From Allomyces arbusculus (taxonomy: Eukaryota; Blastocladiomycota; Blastocladiomycetes; Blastocladiales; Blastocladiaceae): 64,000 bases of DNA. Within the stretch, counting starts at the first letter, position 1; each line of letters begins with the position of its first letter. The position numbers and the translations under genes were made by a program. Of the stretch, positions 11,753-21,957 are shown piece after piece. The notes beneath the pieces were generated by a model. The model ran no database searches, was not told the origin of the DNA, and saw only the letters and a program-made list of their open reading frames with translations. Location of the stretch: contig JADHYV010000001.1 in NCBI GenBank assembly GCA_027604705.1, positions 976,498 through 1,040,497 on the forward strand. The letters run 5' to 3'.

Positions 11753-14700
11753 CTAAAGCTCACGCCGCAGGTCCTCAATGATCCGGTCCCCACCCAGCCG
11801 CAGGAGCTCCTTGGCCGTCGCGATTCCCGAACCGGTCGTCGCCGAGACATGCCGCGTGCCATCCAGACTCCAGACATGTCCCTCGATCCGCCACCCGGCA
11901 ATATCTGCAGCCGTCCACTCCAGCTTCTTACCCGACTCAAACTCGGACGGCAGGGGCTTACCCTGCACATCGAGCGCGGTCGCGAGCACGGCGACGGGCA
12001 CTTGGCACCCGCCCTCGACAGCGGCAAGCATCGCGCGCTCGTGCGCGATCGCCGCGCGCGTCGCGGTATGATCGACACCGACACGCAACAATCGGCGCAC
12101 GCCGCGGTCGCGCGCGCGCACCTGGACGCCAATCGCGCCCTGCGACGTGGACGGGACAAAGATGGGTTCGGCCTTGGCGCCCGGGGTCGGGGACAGCGCC
12201 TGCACGTGGCACGCGGCAAGCAGCGCACCGGATTCCGGAACACGTTCGAGCCCGGCCATGGCAAGGACGAGGGCGTCGTACCGGACGTTGGCCGTGGGCG
12301 CATGCGTGCCGAGCAGCTTGGCGATCCGTGTGTTCAAGTTGCCGCGCACGTCAATGATTTTCAAGTCCGGGCGCACAGCGGCCAGCTGCGCGCGGCGGCG
12401 CAGCGACGACGTGCCGACGGTCGCGCCCTTGGGCAGGGTGGCGAGCGTGTACTTGTGCTCGGCACGCGAGACGAGAGCGTCGCGGCGGTCGGCGCGCTTG
12501 AGGACCGCAGCGAGGGCGAGCCCCGCGGGCTGCCGCGTCTCGAGGTCCTTCAGCGAGTGCTGCACGAGGTGCACGCGGCCGCGCATCAGCGACCATTCGA
12601 GCTCCTTAGTGAACAGGCCACGCGACCCGATCTTGGCAAGCGCGACATCAAGAATCTTGTCCCCCTTGGTGGCGACACCGTCGATCCGGAACCGGTGCTT
12701 CGGCGCTGGCGACCAGCCCGGGTTGCTCGACTGGGCAAGCGCCGTGGCATGCCGCTCGGCCTGCTCGACCCCGGCGCGCTCGAGCGCGGCCTGGACCATG
12801 TGCGCCTGTGCCATGGCGAGCGGCGAGTTGCGCGACCCAATCACGACCGTCTGCGCCTCGTCAACAAACGCGCCAATCGCTTCCGGGTCCATGTCGGGCT
12901 TGGTCCCGTGGCCGAGGTTCACAATGTACCGGTGCCGGCCAAACGCGGCAATCATTTCGCGCACCTTGGCGCGAATCTTGTCGTGCGGCTCGTAGAGCGC
13001 GTCCGGCTCGAGGTTGCCCTGGAGCGTGACAAACTCGCCGGCAGCAGCGCGGGCCTCGGCGGGGACACCCGCCCAGTCGACGGAAATCGCATCGTAGAGC
13101 GTCTCCTGCGCAATGCGCGCGGTCGCATAGTTGGCGCCGCGCGGGAACAAGGTCATGGGCACGTGGGGGTGGCGACCCTTGACCCCCTGCGCGATGTCGG
13201 TCAGGTACGGCAGCGCAAACTCGTAAAAATCAGCGGGACCCAAATCGGCAGCGTTGGATTCAAACACTTGGACGACGTCGGCGCCCGCGTCCACTTGTTT
13301 GGCGAGGTAATCAATGGCCACGTCGGTGCACTTGCGAAGGAGCTGGTGCGCCCAGTCCGGGTGCATGTGCAACCACTTCTTGGCGAGGTCCTTGCCAATC
13401 ATGTAGGCCATGAGCGTCCAGGGCCCACCGCAGAACCCGACCAGCGCCTTGTCATGTGCAAGCTGCGCGCGCGTCTGCCGCAGCGCCGCGTAGACGTGCT
13501 CCAGGATGGCCGGTTGGTATGCGAGCCGCTCAATGTCCTCGAGCGTGCGAATCGGGTTCGGGAAGAACGGGCCCGGCTGCATGATGAGCTCCATGCCGAG
13601 CGCCTGCGGAATCGTCATAATGTCCGAGAAAATAATGGCGCAGTCGACATTGTAGCGCCACACGGGCTGCAGCGTGATTTCCGCCGCAAGCACCGGGTCG
13701 GCCGTCATATCGAGGAAGTTCTTGGTGCCCTTGGCGGCCATGTACTCGGGCAAGTACCGACCAGCTTGCCGGTGCAGCCAGACGGGCGGACGGGCGACCG
13801 ACACACCGCGCAGTGCCTGCACAAACAGCGTCTCAATGTAACTCGGGCGCGGCGAGCGCAGGACCACGGCGAGTGACCGCGCGCGGCGCGGGATCGTGGC
13901 CGCGAGCGTCTCGTCCTCGGGCGTCGTGCCATTGTTGACGGTGTCGACAAGCAGACGCGGTGCGAAATCAGCGTGCGGCGGCAAGCACGGCAGCGGGACG
14001 CCCGACTCGTGCAGAGCGAGCGCCAAGTGACCCTTACGGAGCGCGACCCACGCGAGTTCCGCGGCCGTCAACGGGTGCGCCGGACCTGCGGGCGGCAAGT
14101 CGCGTACCGTCTCCTTGAGCGTCGTGCGCACCGACTTCAGGGCCTCAACGTCGTCCTGGTCCTCGGGATCCGGCAACCCAAGCCGGATTTCCTCTTCGGC
14201 CGCGGCCATTTCGTCGGCGTGCCGCGTGAGCAGCGTCAGGTACGTCTCCATGAGCGGCAAAACAATACGCTGCAGCAGAATATCCGGATCCTCGCTGTCC
14301 ATCGTGGGCACGGCCACACGCAGACCACCAATCCCGCGGTGCGCAAATTCCGTGTTCGACGCAGCGACAAAAGCGTCGTCGGCCTCGCGCTTGGCCGCCG
14401 CGTAGTCGGTCCGGGCCGCGGGGCACGCGTCACGCACGGCCATGTGCCAGTCGCACGCGTCGTCCTCGTCCAAAAAGTACGGCAGCAACTCGGCGTCAAC
14501 GTGAACCGTGGTCGTCATGGACGACACGCGCGGATGCCCGAGTGGGGCCTCGACCGCCTTGGGCGGCGTCTTGCGGCCACCGCGGCGCTTGCTGCCATGC
14601 CGACCCACTTTGCTCGGCGACGGCGACGGTGCGCGCCCGTTCGACGACGACGACGCGGCCACGGCACCCATGACGGGGCACTTGGCGGCCGACGCGGCGT

Positions 14701-15031
14701 CGGTCTCGCGCTGCACGCGCCAGGAGACGTGCATGGCCGGCGCGCGTGGCGACGCGGGCCAGCACGTCAGGTGCGTCGTCGACGTTGCCGCGTTGCGCGC
14801 CATGACAGCGCGCTCGAGCAGCCGCGACCCGTGCGACACAATCACCGACGTGGCCGGGTGGTTGGCCGGAGCGACTTCGCAGACACGAGCGAGGACGGGT
14901 GCCTCGGAGCACGGCGCTGCGGCCTCAGCGGCCTGGATAACAGCAACGACGCGTGCGGCGAGGCACGGGCCGTGTGCGGCCATGGTGGCCGTCGTCGGGG
15001 ACTGCATGGACAGGGTAACGTTCGCGACCAT
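11753..15031 (-). CDS. fused CPOX-like / UroD / hydroxymethylbilane synthase
   Basis: One uninterrupted frame of 1092 residues carries three haem-pathway domains in order. Residues about 20-390 align with oxygen-dependent coproporphyrinogen oxidase: SVIVSHG, PAMHVSWR, ELLPYFLDEDDACDWH, HRGIGG, LTAAELAWVALRKG. Several active-site positions are changed, so this part may be inactive. Residues about 400-727 are uroporphyrinogen decarboxylase with WLHRQAGRYLPEY (Arg421, Arg425), IIFSDI (Asp470), GPWTLMAYM (Tyr543) and LGHGTKPDMDPE (His708). Residues 728-1092 are hydroxymethylbilane synthase with IGSRNSPLA, HSLKDL (Asp829), the SSLRRRAQ substrate-binding arginines and the cofactor cysteine Cys1009 in EGGCQVP. 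The last two domains look catalytically complete. Uroporphyrinogen-III synthase, the step between them, is absent. The start at 15031 could instead be 15007. The gene is divergent from uL11m. Confidence 0.92.
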   Translation of the reverse strand: MVANVTLSMQSPTTATMAAHGPCLAARVVAVIQAAEAAAPCSEAPVLARVCEVAPANHPATSVIVSHGSRLLERAVMARNAATSTTHLTCWPASPRAPAMHVSWRVQRETDAASAAKCPVMGAVAASSSSNGRAPSPSPSKVGRHGSKRRGGRKTPPKAVEAPLGHPRVSSMTTTVHVDAELLPYFLDEDDACDWHMAVRDACPAARTDYAAAKREADDAFVAASNTEFAHRGIGGLRVAVPTMDSEDPDILLQRIVLPLMETYLTLLTRHADEMAAAEEEIRLGLPDPEDQDDVEALKSVRTTLKETVRDLPPAGPAHPLTAAELAWVALRKGHLALALHESGVPLPCLPPHADFAPRLLVDTVNNGTTPEDETLAATIPRRARSLAVVLRSPRPSYIETLFVQALRGVSVARPPVWLHRQAGRYLPEYMAAKGTKNFLDMTADPVLAAEITLQPVWRYNVDCAIIFSDIMTIPQALGMELIMQPGPFFPNPIRTLEDIERLAYQPAILEHVYAALRQTRAQLAHDKALVGFCGGPWTLMAYMIGKDLAKKWLHMHPDWAHQLLRKCTDVAIDYLAKQVDAGADVVQVFESNAADLGPADFYEFALPYLTDIAQGVKGRHPHVPMTLFPRGANYATARIAQETLYDAISVDWAGVPAEARAAAGEFVTLQGNLEPDALYEPHDKIRAKVREMIAAFGRHRYIVNLGHGTKPDMDPEAIGAFVDEAQTVVIGSRNSPLAMAQAHMVQAALERAGVEQAERHATALAQSSNPGWSPAPKHRFRIDGVATKGDKILDVALAKIGSRGLFTKELEWSLMRGRVHLVQHSLKDLETRQPAGLALAAVLKRADRRDALVSRAEHKYTLATLPKGATVGTSSLRRRAQLAAVRPDLKIIDVRGNLNTRIAKLLGTHAPTANVRYDALVLAMAGLERVPESGALLAACHVQALSPTPGAKAEPIFVPSTSQGAIGVQVRARDRGVRRLLRVGVDHTATRAAIAHERAMLAAVEGGCQVPVAVLATALDVQGKPLPSEFESGKKLEWTAADIAGWRIEGHVWSLDGTRHVSATTGSGIATAKELLRLGGDRIIEDLRREL

Positions 15032-15768
15032 GCTGGCGAAGAGTACGGCGGTCTAGTTGGGCAGCTGGCGGGATGAACAGCACGAACAACAGGGTCCAAG
15101 GGATCAGCACAGCATTACACGGCAGGGAAAGCCGCGCGACCGCCGCCACCATGACAGCGACCGTTCACCACGGCGTAAACTGAATTTGAGATCCCCACCT
15201 TGCAGCAGCTGGAAAATATACTTGAATAACTCGAACGGGCAGCGCTTGCAGCGTTTGGTTGGCACAATTTTGCAGCGGGTCGGGAGCGGGAGCGAGAGCA
15301 AGGGCGAGAGGGACAGGAGCACTTAAGATCGGCGCCGTGTTGGGCCAGCGTCGGAAAAGCCCAACCTCGGGAGCGGCGGGAACGCAACGTTGTGACTGCT
15401 GTGATCACAGCCCCGGTTCCTGTTGAGTTGTTTGGCGCCCATGACAAAGAAACAAATCAGTCAAGTAACTGGCCTGCCACACCCATCGCTTGACACAACT
15501 GGCGGTTGCAGCTCGTTGCTGTTGCGCTGATCACCACGGCCATTTGCACCAAACCTTTGCTGCCGACCTCGCTGCCCCTATTTTGGACCACCGATTTCCT
15601 GCACGACTGCCCGCATTCAGACCGCGCGCTCCAGCTCTTGAACGCGATCTGCAAGTGCGACCGCAATTACGATTGAGACGCGCACACCAACAGGATTCGC
15701 GCAGGTCTGTTCACCAAGACCCAGCAACCCATTCATTCCGCCTACCTACCACCACTGCGAGCTGCACC
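15032..15768. other. divergent intergenic region
   Basis: It separates the starts of the haem-fusion gene (minus) and the mitochondrial uL11 gene (plus), so it should hold both promoters and 5' UTRs. No TATA box is evident. Frames such as 15115-15447 on the minus strand have no recognisable domain. A short non-coding upstream exon for either gene is possible. Confidence 0.5.
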
Positions 15769-16206
15769 ATGTCGAAGCGCGCCGCCGGCACTGTCTCGCA
15801 CCTGCGCCTGCTCGTTCCCGCCGGCAAGGCGACGCCGACCCCACCCGTCGGTCCCGCGCTCGGTCAGCGCGGTGTCAAGGCCATGGATTTCTGCCGACAG
15901 TTCAACGAGCGCACGGCAAAGTACGTTCCGGGCACGCCCGTGCGCGTGCGTATGACCGTCAAGCCCGACCGCACCTTCACGTTCACGACGCTCGAGCCGA
16001 CGACGTCGTGGATGCTCAAGCAGGCCGCAGGCGTGGAAAAGGGCGCGACCAGGCCCGGCGACGAAGTGGTGGGCCAGGTCTCGCTCAAGGCCGTGTTTGA
16101 GATTGCCAAGCTCAAGCAAAAGGACTTGCCGAACCGGTCGCTCGAGGAACTGTGCCGCATGATCGCCGGGTCGGCGCGGTCGATTGGCTTGGAGATTGTG
16201 CCGTGA
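15769..16206 (+). CDS. MRPL11: mitochondrial large-subunit ribosomal protein uL11m
   Basis: A single exon encodes 145 residues. The start at 15769 is in a CACCATG context. The sequence is a complete bacterial-type L11: SHLRLLVPAGKATPTPPVGPALGQRGVKAM is the conserved N-terminal domain with the proline-rich loop, KPDRTFTFTT follows, and the C-terminal rRNA-binding domain contains VGQVSLKAVFEIAKLKQKD, then LCRMIAGSARSIGLEIV. Eukaryotic cytosolic uL11 differs strongly from this, so the protein belongs to the mitochondrial ribosome, where L11 forms the GTPase-associated stalk base. There is no long N-terminal presequence; the basic N-terminus MSKRAAGTVSHLRL may serve for import. Confidence 0.93.
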   Translation: MSKRAAGTVSHLRLLVPAGKATPTPPVGPALGQRGVKAMDFCRQFNERTAKYVPGTPVRVRMTVKPDRTFTFTTLEPTTSWMLKQAAGVEKGATRPGDEVVGQVSLKAVFEIAKLKQKDLPNRSLEELCRMIAGSARSIGLEIVP

Positions 16207-16439
16207 TCGCTGCTCGTCGCGTTCTTGTTTTATTTCGTAGCTCGTTTTGTTTTACTTCCTTCGTGAACCATCATACAGACATTTAGTGTGCTCTTGCTTG
16301 TCTTTCTCGCGGTCCGGTAAACGTCCATGCAATTGACTGCTCGAATTCGTCATGTTCACGTTCACCGTCAACTGTTCTATTGATGCAATACCGAGCGCGT
16401 CTCTTTCGCTCGACGAACGAAACAAGACAAATTTACAAA

Positions 16440-17164
16440 TCACGCATCTGCCAACGACGGTCCGGCAGCCTCGCGGGGTTCTGCAGCATCGAACATCTCG
16501 TCATCCTCAGCGTCCTCCTCGTCGCCCTCCCCCGTATACTCGACGATATTCTTGGCAGTCTCCCAAATCGTGACCTTGGCGAGCCGCGGCGCTGCGATGC
16601 CGTCGCCCATTGGGCCCAAGTACTGCGGCAAGTGCTTGCGCAGCTGCCGGAAAACGTAGACGGCGAGGTTCTCGGTGGTGGACGGCACCCCCTGCGCAAA
16701 GAACGGCACGTCGAGGTCGAGATTGCGATGGTCGACGTGGTCGAGCACGGCGCGCTGGATGCCGACTTTCAGGTCGGCAATGTTGACGACCATGCCTGTG
16801 CACTCGTCAATCGGGCCCGACACATATACTTGGACTATAGAGCCGCGAAAAGGACCCATCGTCGGTGAGTTTCCAACGCGTTCCAATTCTTGACCTTCTC
16901 TACGAGATTAGCTCCAAGCCACGTACGGGTGTAGTTGTGCCCGTGGAAATTGACATGATTGCACTTGCCAAAGATTTGCCGGTTCTCTTCGACCGACAGG
17001 TGCGGTGAGTGCAACCGGTGCGCCGCGGAAAAGGACTCGATGCGTGAAATGGTGGCAATCAACGGTCGTCGCCTCCGGCCGGCGCGGGTCGTGGCCGCGA
17101 CAGCGTCGGTGTGGGTGGGCGCAGTTGCTGGTGGGTGGTTGTGTTGGTTCATGGAGGTTGTCAT
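16440..17164 (-). CDS. 6-pyruvoyl-tetrahydropterin synthase family protein
   Basis: Two exons (17164-16927, 16834-16440) join in phase and encode about 210 residues. The intron (GTACGT..CTATAG) interrupts the motif HGHNYT/LQVYV, and splicing restores the family pattern. Visible motifs are ESFSAAHRL (first zinc-ligand His), [14 protein letters not shown] (catalytic Cys and two zinc-ligand His), [20 protein letters not shown] and [11 protein letters not shown] with the conserved Glu. All residues needed for PTPS chemistry (dihydroneopterin triphosphate to 6-pyruvoyl-tetrahydropterin) appear present, although the family also includes related pterin and queuosine enzymes. The acidic C-terminal tail ([15 protein letters not shown]) is an extension. 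The start could also be 17152; upstream in-frame ATGs make the N-terminus uncertain. The gene is convergent with uL11m. Confidence 0.9.
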
Positions 17165-18208
17165 CGTGCTGTCCGCGACAGTTGGTGGGGAGAGGTGGAG
17201 AGCGGGAACAAGGAATGGACCAGAAAGAGCCGAGGCAGGCCGGAGCTCGAGGCAGGGCAAATTTGATCGATCAGGTTTGGGGCAAATTAGACGTTTATCC
17301 TGGTTAAAGCTCAGACGCCTATACGGTGCCCGCCCCTCATCTCGTCTTCGGCTGAGTCATGGCCAAGAAACTGCCTGGCTCCCAATTTGGACACGTTTTG
17401 CTTCGGTGCTCACTCTGCCGGCCAAAGGTCAGACTGGTCCGAGTTCTCGCACGGGGAAGGAATCCTTCATTTACTTTCTGCAGCCAGTGGCTTATCTCTG
17501 GCGCAATCTCGCGGAAGTGTTGCTGCCGGGTGTCGCCAGGCCTCAGGCCGCGCGCGCTCCACCAAACGCGCGGTTGCGCGCTCAGCACGGTGCATCCATG
17601 ACCATCGATGCAATCTCGGATCTCATGAGCCTCGCCGCAGCAATCAAGCAGATACTGGCACGACGAGCGCATCTCTAGCTTATGTTCGTTGGGAAAGTGG
17701 TGCACTTTAATTTGCGCGGTCGCGCTTGATGAACGCGTGCCCAGCCGCAACGAGCAATCGTCACGCGCGTCGGTGCGCACTCGGGAGGCAAAAACCAGCT
17801 GACCGCGTAGCCTTGTGGTCAAACCCCCATGCCAAGGCAACCAGCGCTGCTCGCGTCGGTCTCGCCATTGCCATCGCCACACCACCCAGTGCGGCCAGCG
17901 ATGAGCAACGCGCGCGACGCGTTGTGGGCCATGGTTGGGGCGAGCTGGCCAACGCGACGCGTCGCAACGGCGCCGTGCGCCATATAAATACGCACCCCGC
18001 CGCCCGTCAAGCATCTCCTCACCCAAATTCGCTCGACGAAGGCGCGCAGGCCCTTCTTCCTCGACCACAGAACCTGACAGAAGCCCTGCACCGCGCTCAA
18101 CACCAACGACGACCCGCCCGCACCGCGCTCATTGCCGTTCGCCTCCCACCATCACGGAACCCGACCGATTCGACCAAATCCGACCAAACAACCCTGCACG
18201 AAGCACCA
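17165..18208. other. divergent intergenic region, no gene seen
   Basis: The region lies between the PTPS start (minus) and a small + strand gene. Several chance frames cross it, the longest at 17337-18068 on the minus strand, but none has domain-like composition. It includes a TATA box near its right end, so most of the right part is probably promoter and 5' UTR. Confidence 0.5.
17983..17990 (+). promoter_or_regulatory. TATA box, TATAAATA
   Basis: TATAAATA stands out in otherwise GC-rich DNA, about 220 bp upstream of the ATG at 18209. This implies a 5' UTR of roughly 190 nt for the small gene downstream. Confidence 0.55.
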
Positions 18209-18701
18209 ATGCTGCTCAGTCACGTTGAAAAGCCCACGACGCGCGCGCCCGCAGCCAAGGTTGGCGGCCGCCGCCGCAAGACGTCGGCGACGCGTCGCAG
18301 CGACCGGAGCGCGTACGAGTCTATTTTTACTGATGCATCATTCCGCCCCTTCCCCTTCCTGAGCTCATCACTACCGTGTACCCCCCCATGCTAGTTCCCC
18401 ACCCATGATACCGGACGCCAAGGCGACGGCGGCGCATGCGCCGCTCGCGCCGGACCCCGCTGCCGCCGACGACCGCGAGGTCGATCCGCTGGCGCTGCGC
18501 CGCGAGCTCGACCGTGCTGTGCACGAGGCGGAGCTCGAGCATACGCAGGAGGCGCGCGAGACGCAGGACGTGCACGTGGGCAAGGCCTGGACGACGGCGC
18601 CTGCACACTTGCAGCATACGGCCGCGCCGCCGCGCCAGAACAAGGGCCAGCTCGGGAAAATGTTCCCGCTGTTCCAACCGCGGCCCGGGCCCATGTTCTA
18701 A
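18209..18701 (+). CDS. small unknown protein, basic N-terminus
   Basis: Two exons (18209-18312, 18395-18701) encode 136 residues. The 82-nt intron runs GTACGAG..GCTAG. The first exon is basic (KVGGRRRKTSATRRS); the second is an acidic, Ala-rich helix (DPLALRRELDRAVHEAELEHTQEARE) followed by a Pro-rich tail ending GQLGKMFPLFQPRPGPMF. No family is recognised. A TATA box upstream, a consistent splice model and a stop shortly after the hydrophobic tail support a real gene. The second exon alone could also start at an internal ATG at 18405. Function is unknown. Confidence 0.55.
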
Positions 18702-19627
18702 GAGGCGCGCGGCGTGGAGGGTTGAGGGACGCGTATGCGTCGTGAGTACCACGAAATTGTACAGGGATGTGGACGAGCGCGCGTGGAGAGCCGAGGCCGG
18801 GAGGGCGCTCGGAGATGGACGGACCGTGGAGGGAGGAGGACGGTCCAAGTTGAGAGAAGGGCTCTTTGTCGGAGCCTGCTTGTTGATAGTCGTTCATATC
18901 AATCAATGTTGCTGTTGTTTCCTCGCCGTCTTTGGTTTCGTTTGTGAGCACAGTGCAAGAAGCAACCCTTCAAATTCTTCTTTCCTCCATACGAAGTACG
19001 CCGACCTCAAGGCAAACGAACAACTTCAAACCAATATCCAGACAGTGAAATCACCCCCTGCTCCCCCCATCGCTGCTCGTCCAGCTGGATCGGGCTTGCT
19101 CTCGACTTCTCCACCCACTATTGTCGCCCTCGTGTGCGCCGAGGTCGAGCTCGAGGTCGAGGTCGGTTTGAGAGCCTCGATCTGCCTTTGCCCTGCTTGT
19201 CAGAGATGTGCACACTTTGTCACAAAGAACGGCCTGGAACACTGCATCGAAAACCACCACCTTGAACATTTCGGGATGCTATGCACGGCGCGGATCTCGT
19301 CGGACAGCGCCTCAGTCGCTTCCGTGGACCGTTGTGTCGGGCAGCGTGCAATCAAGCTCACATTGAGAGAATCATCACCGTCAATCATCATCAGTCGACT
19401 CGCCACGAGCAGCGCCCGCACGGATAGCCGAGGAAAGGCAGAGTAGGTAACGACAATAGGATGCTTAAGGGAAATTGAACAAATGCAAATGCGCGGAAAT
19501 ATGGAAACTGCAAACACGGCAAGCTGCAATAATATCGTAACAATCACACCAGGCGGCAGCTTGAAGGCGCCCCTCACCCCTCACTCACATCGGCCTGCAA
19601 GACCTGCAAAATGTGCAAGATGCCATC
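18702..19627. other. convergent intergenic region, no gene seen
   Basis: This 0.9-kb stretch lies between convergent genes. GC content is lower than in the flanking exons, and short frames on both strands (for example 19200-19577, minus) have no recognisable content. It is probably 3' UTRs plus spacer. Confidence 0.5.
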
Positions 19628-21957
19628 TCAGTTGGCTTTGGTCTCGGGCAGACCAAGCATCTCCATGACCTTGGTGCGCGACGCCTTGCGGAAGATCTTG
19701 CCCTATAAAGCGCAAACAAAACGGCCCGTCAGATTCTCTTATCGGCAACCATGCCGATCAAGCTTCTGAGGGCGATATGCGTACCATGGCGTTGCGCGGC
19801 ACGGCTTCAATGAAGACGACGCCGCCAATCAGGTGCATGTGCGGCTTCGTGTTCTTGGCGACAATGTCTACCACCTCCTTGGTGAGCGCCTGCTGCAGGG
19901 TCTTGTCAGTCAAGACGGCCTTGTTCTTGGGCACGACCGCCGCGCACGGCATCTGGTTCTCCTCGCCCTTGCTGCCGGGAACGGGGATCGGCACGGCCAC
20001 GGCGTCGACGACACCGTGCAGCTTGTAGAGCTGCGACTCGATCTCAGTCGGGACGACCTACGGAGCAAGCAGCACGACCCAATCAGTTTTTCCGGCACAG
20101 GCTGGTGTACAAGGAAGGGAAAGACGCGTACGTGCTGCCCGTCGTGCGTGAACGTGTCGATGGAGCGGTCTGCAGTCCTCATGCATCCATCGGCCTCGCG
20201 AATCACGAGGTCGCCCATCTGGTACCACGACCGACCGCCAATTTCGATAAATGCGGCCGCCGTCTCGGCCGGGCGGTTAAAGTAGCCCGTCTTGTTGGAC
20301 ATGACACTGGCGCCAAACACGACCAGTTCGCCGGGACCCGTCACGCCGTTCTCGACAATCGGGAGCGGCTCCTTGGTCGCCGGGTCCAGCATCAGCGCCT
20401 CCATGCCCGGCTTGAGCCACCCGATCGTGCCGGGACGCAGCTCCGTGTGCTTGCCCCACCGCGGCATCGCGACGGCGAGGGCCTCCGACGACCCGTACGC
20501 CTGGAGGATCTCAACTGCAAAAGTTGGAGCAAACCGAGCCGCATCGTCAGTTAAAATGCAGCGTGGAGATACAGCGATTCGAGTGTCAAGGCAAACGCAC
20601 TCCCAAGAATGTCCATGGCGTGCTGCTGCATCACGCCCGACAGCGGTGCCGAGACCGACAGGATCTGCGTGAGCGACGAGATATCAAACTGCTTGAGGCG
20701 CTCGTCCTTGATGAGGGCAATTAAGTTGCGCGGGAACATGACCGAGTGCGTGATCTTGTGGCGCTGCACGGCCGCGAGCCAGTTGCCGGCGTCGTGCTGC
20801 TCGAAATAGAAGACAGCGCAACCACGGAGGGCGGCACTGATGCCGACCAGTGTGCCCGTCAGGTGGTAGAACCGGATCGAGCAGTCGTAACGGACGTCCT
20901 GGCCCTCGGCAAGCTTGCCCTTGAGCTTGTCGTCGGCGCGCACGGCGTCGGCGTGCTTGTCTGCGTGCATCTGCACCATGGTACTCGCCACCATGCGGTG
21001 CGTGACCTGCACGATCTTCGTCGCGCTCGTCGTGCCGCTGAAATGGCCAACGTGGTTGCAAAGCTGTGTGGTCAGCGTCCCACTCAACGGTTCAGAAGGG
21101 AAAAGCTTTCATGATCGGCGGATACATACGACGTGAACGTCATGATCGCCGTGTCGTCAAGTTGCGCCTGGAAACCCGTCATCGGCGGCTTGGCCATGCC
21201 AGGCACAATCAAGTCGGCGACGCGCGGCACATCCTTGGCGTCCAGACCGGGGATGGGCGCCGAGTCGAGAAGAATGACGTGCGGCTGCGGCTTCAAGCCC
21301 GACAGATCGAGAGCCTGTGAACATCGGAAACGTGGGCATTTAATAGGTCAGGAAAAGCAGGAGAACTCGTAAGCATATCAGAAACTTGAGAAGAGCCGGA
21401 CCTTGCGCGCAGACTGGTAGAGCGACGAGTGGACAATCACGGCGTGGGGCTGCGTGTCGGCCATCAAACGCGGCCCGTCGTTGGGCATAAACTCGGGGAC
21501 CATGGGAACGAGCGTGAGGCCTGCGCAGTGAGAAAAACCAGTTCAAAGTGTCAGTTTTTCGGCGCGACAAGCGTAATTTGGCGCCCTTTCCGCGACCCTT
21601 GCCATCCAGGTCAGACATAAACGGGAAAACAAACAACGAACCGGCGAACAGGCACGCAAACTCGATCATGAAGTAGAGCTCATGGTTGGGCGCAACGATC
21701 GCGATGCGGTTGTTGCACTTGAGGCCAATCTTGTCGACGAGACCGTGCGCAAGACCGAGCGCACCCTTGAGCAGCTCGCCGTACGTGATGCGGCGCTTGC
21801 TATCCATGGCGTGCTCCATGAAGAGCCAGTTCGGATTATGGGCGCGCAGCCGCGCAAACAGCAGCAGACCCAGCGTCGCGGCCGGCGGGGCTGTAACCGC
21901 ATCCGACGAGACGGGCGAGCGGATCAGGCAGCGTTCGAGGGCGTCGAGCTTGACCAT
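19628..21957 (-). CDS. acyl-CoA synthetase-like adenylate-forming enzyme (4CL type)
   Basis: Seven exons join in phase: 21957-21642, 21520-21402, 21314-21130, 21037-20601, 20514-20132, 20057-19785 and 19702-19628, giving 595 residues. The ATG at 21957 is in a CCACCATGG context. The adenylation core motif spans an exon junction and splices to MTFTSGTTSATKIV. YGSSEA corresponds to the A5 motif, YQMGDLVIREADG to the ATP-ribose-binding Asp motif, and GKIFRK near the C-terminus holds the catalytic lysine of the mobile domain. The ANL superfamily activates a carboxylic acid as acyl-AMP and transfers it to CoA. The arrangement is closest to 4-coumarate or medium-chain acyl-CoA ligases; the substrate cannot be read from sequence. 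The C-terminus (ETKAN) is not a standard peroxisomal PTS1. It is divergent from a P450 gene. Confidence 0.88.

Noticed and set aside
11849-13876. A 675-codon + strand frame opposite the haem-fusion gene
   Set aside because: It lies fully antisense to well-conserved UroD and HMBS coding sequence and has no domain of its own. GC-rich codon use leaves the opposite strand open.
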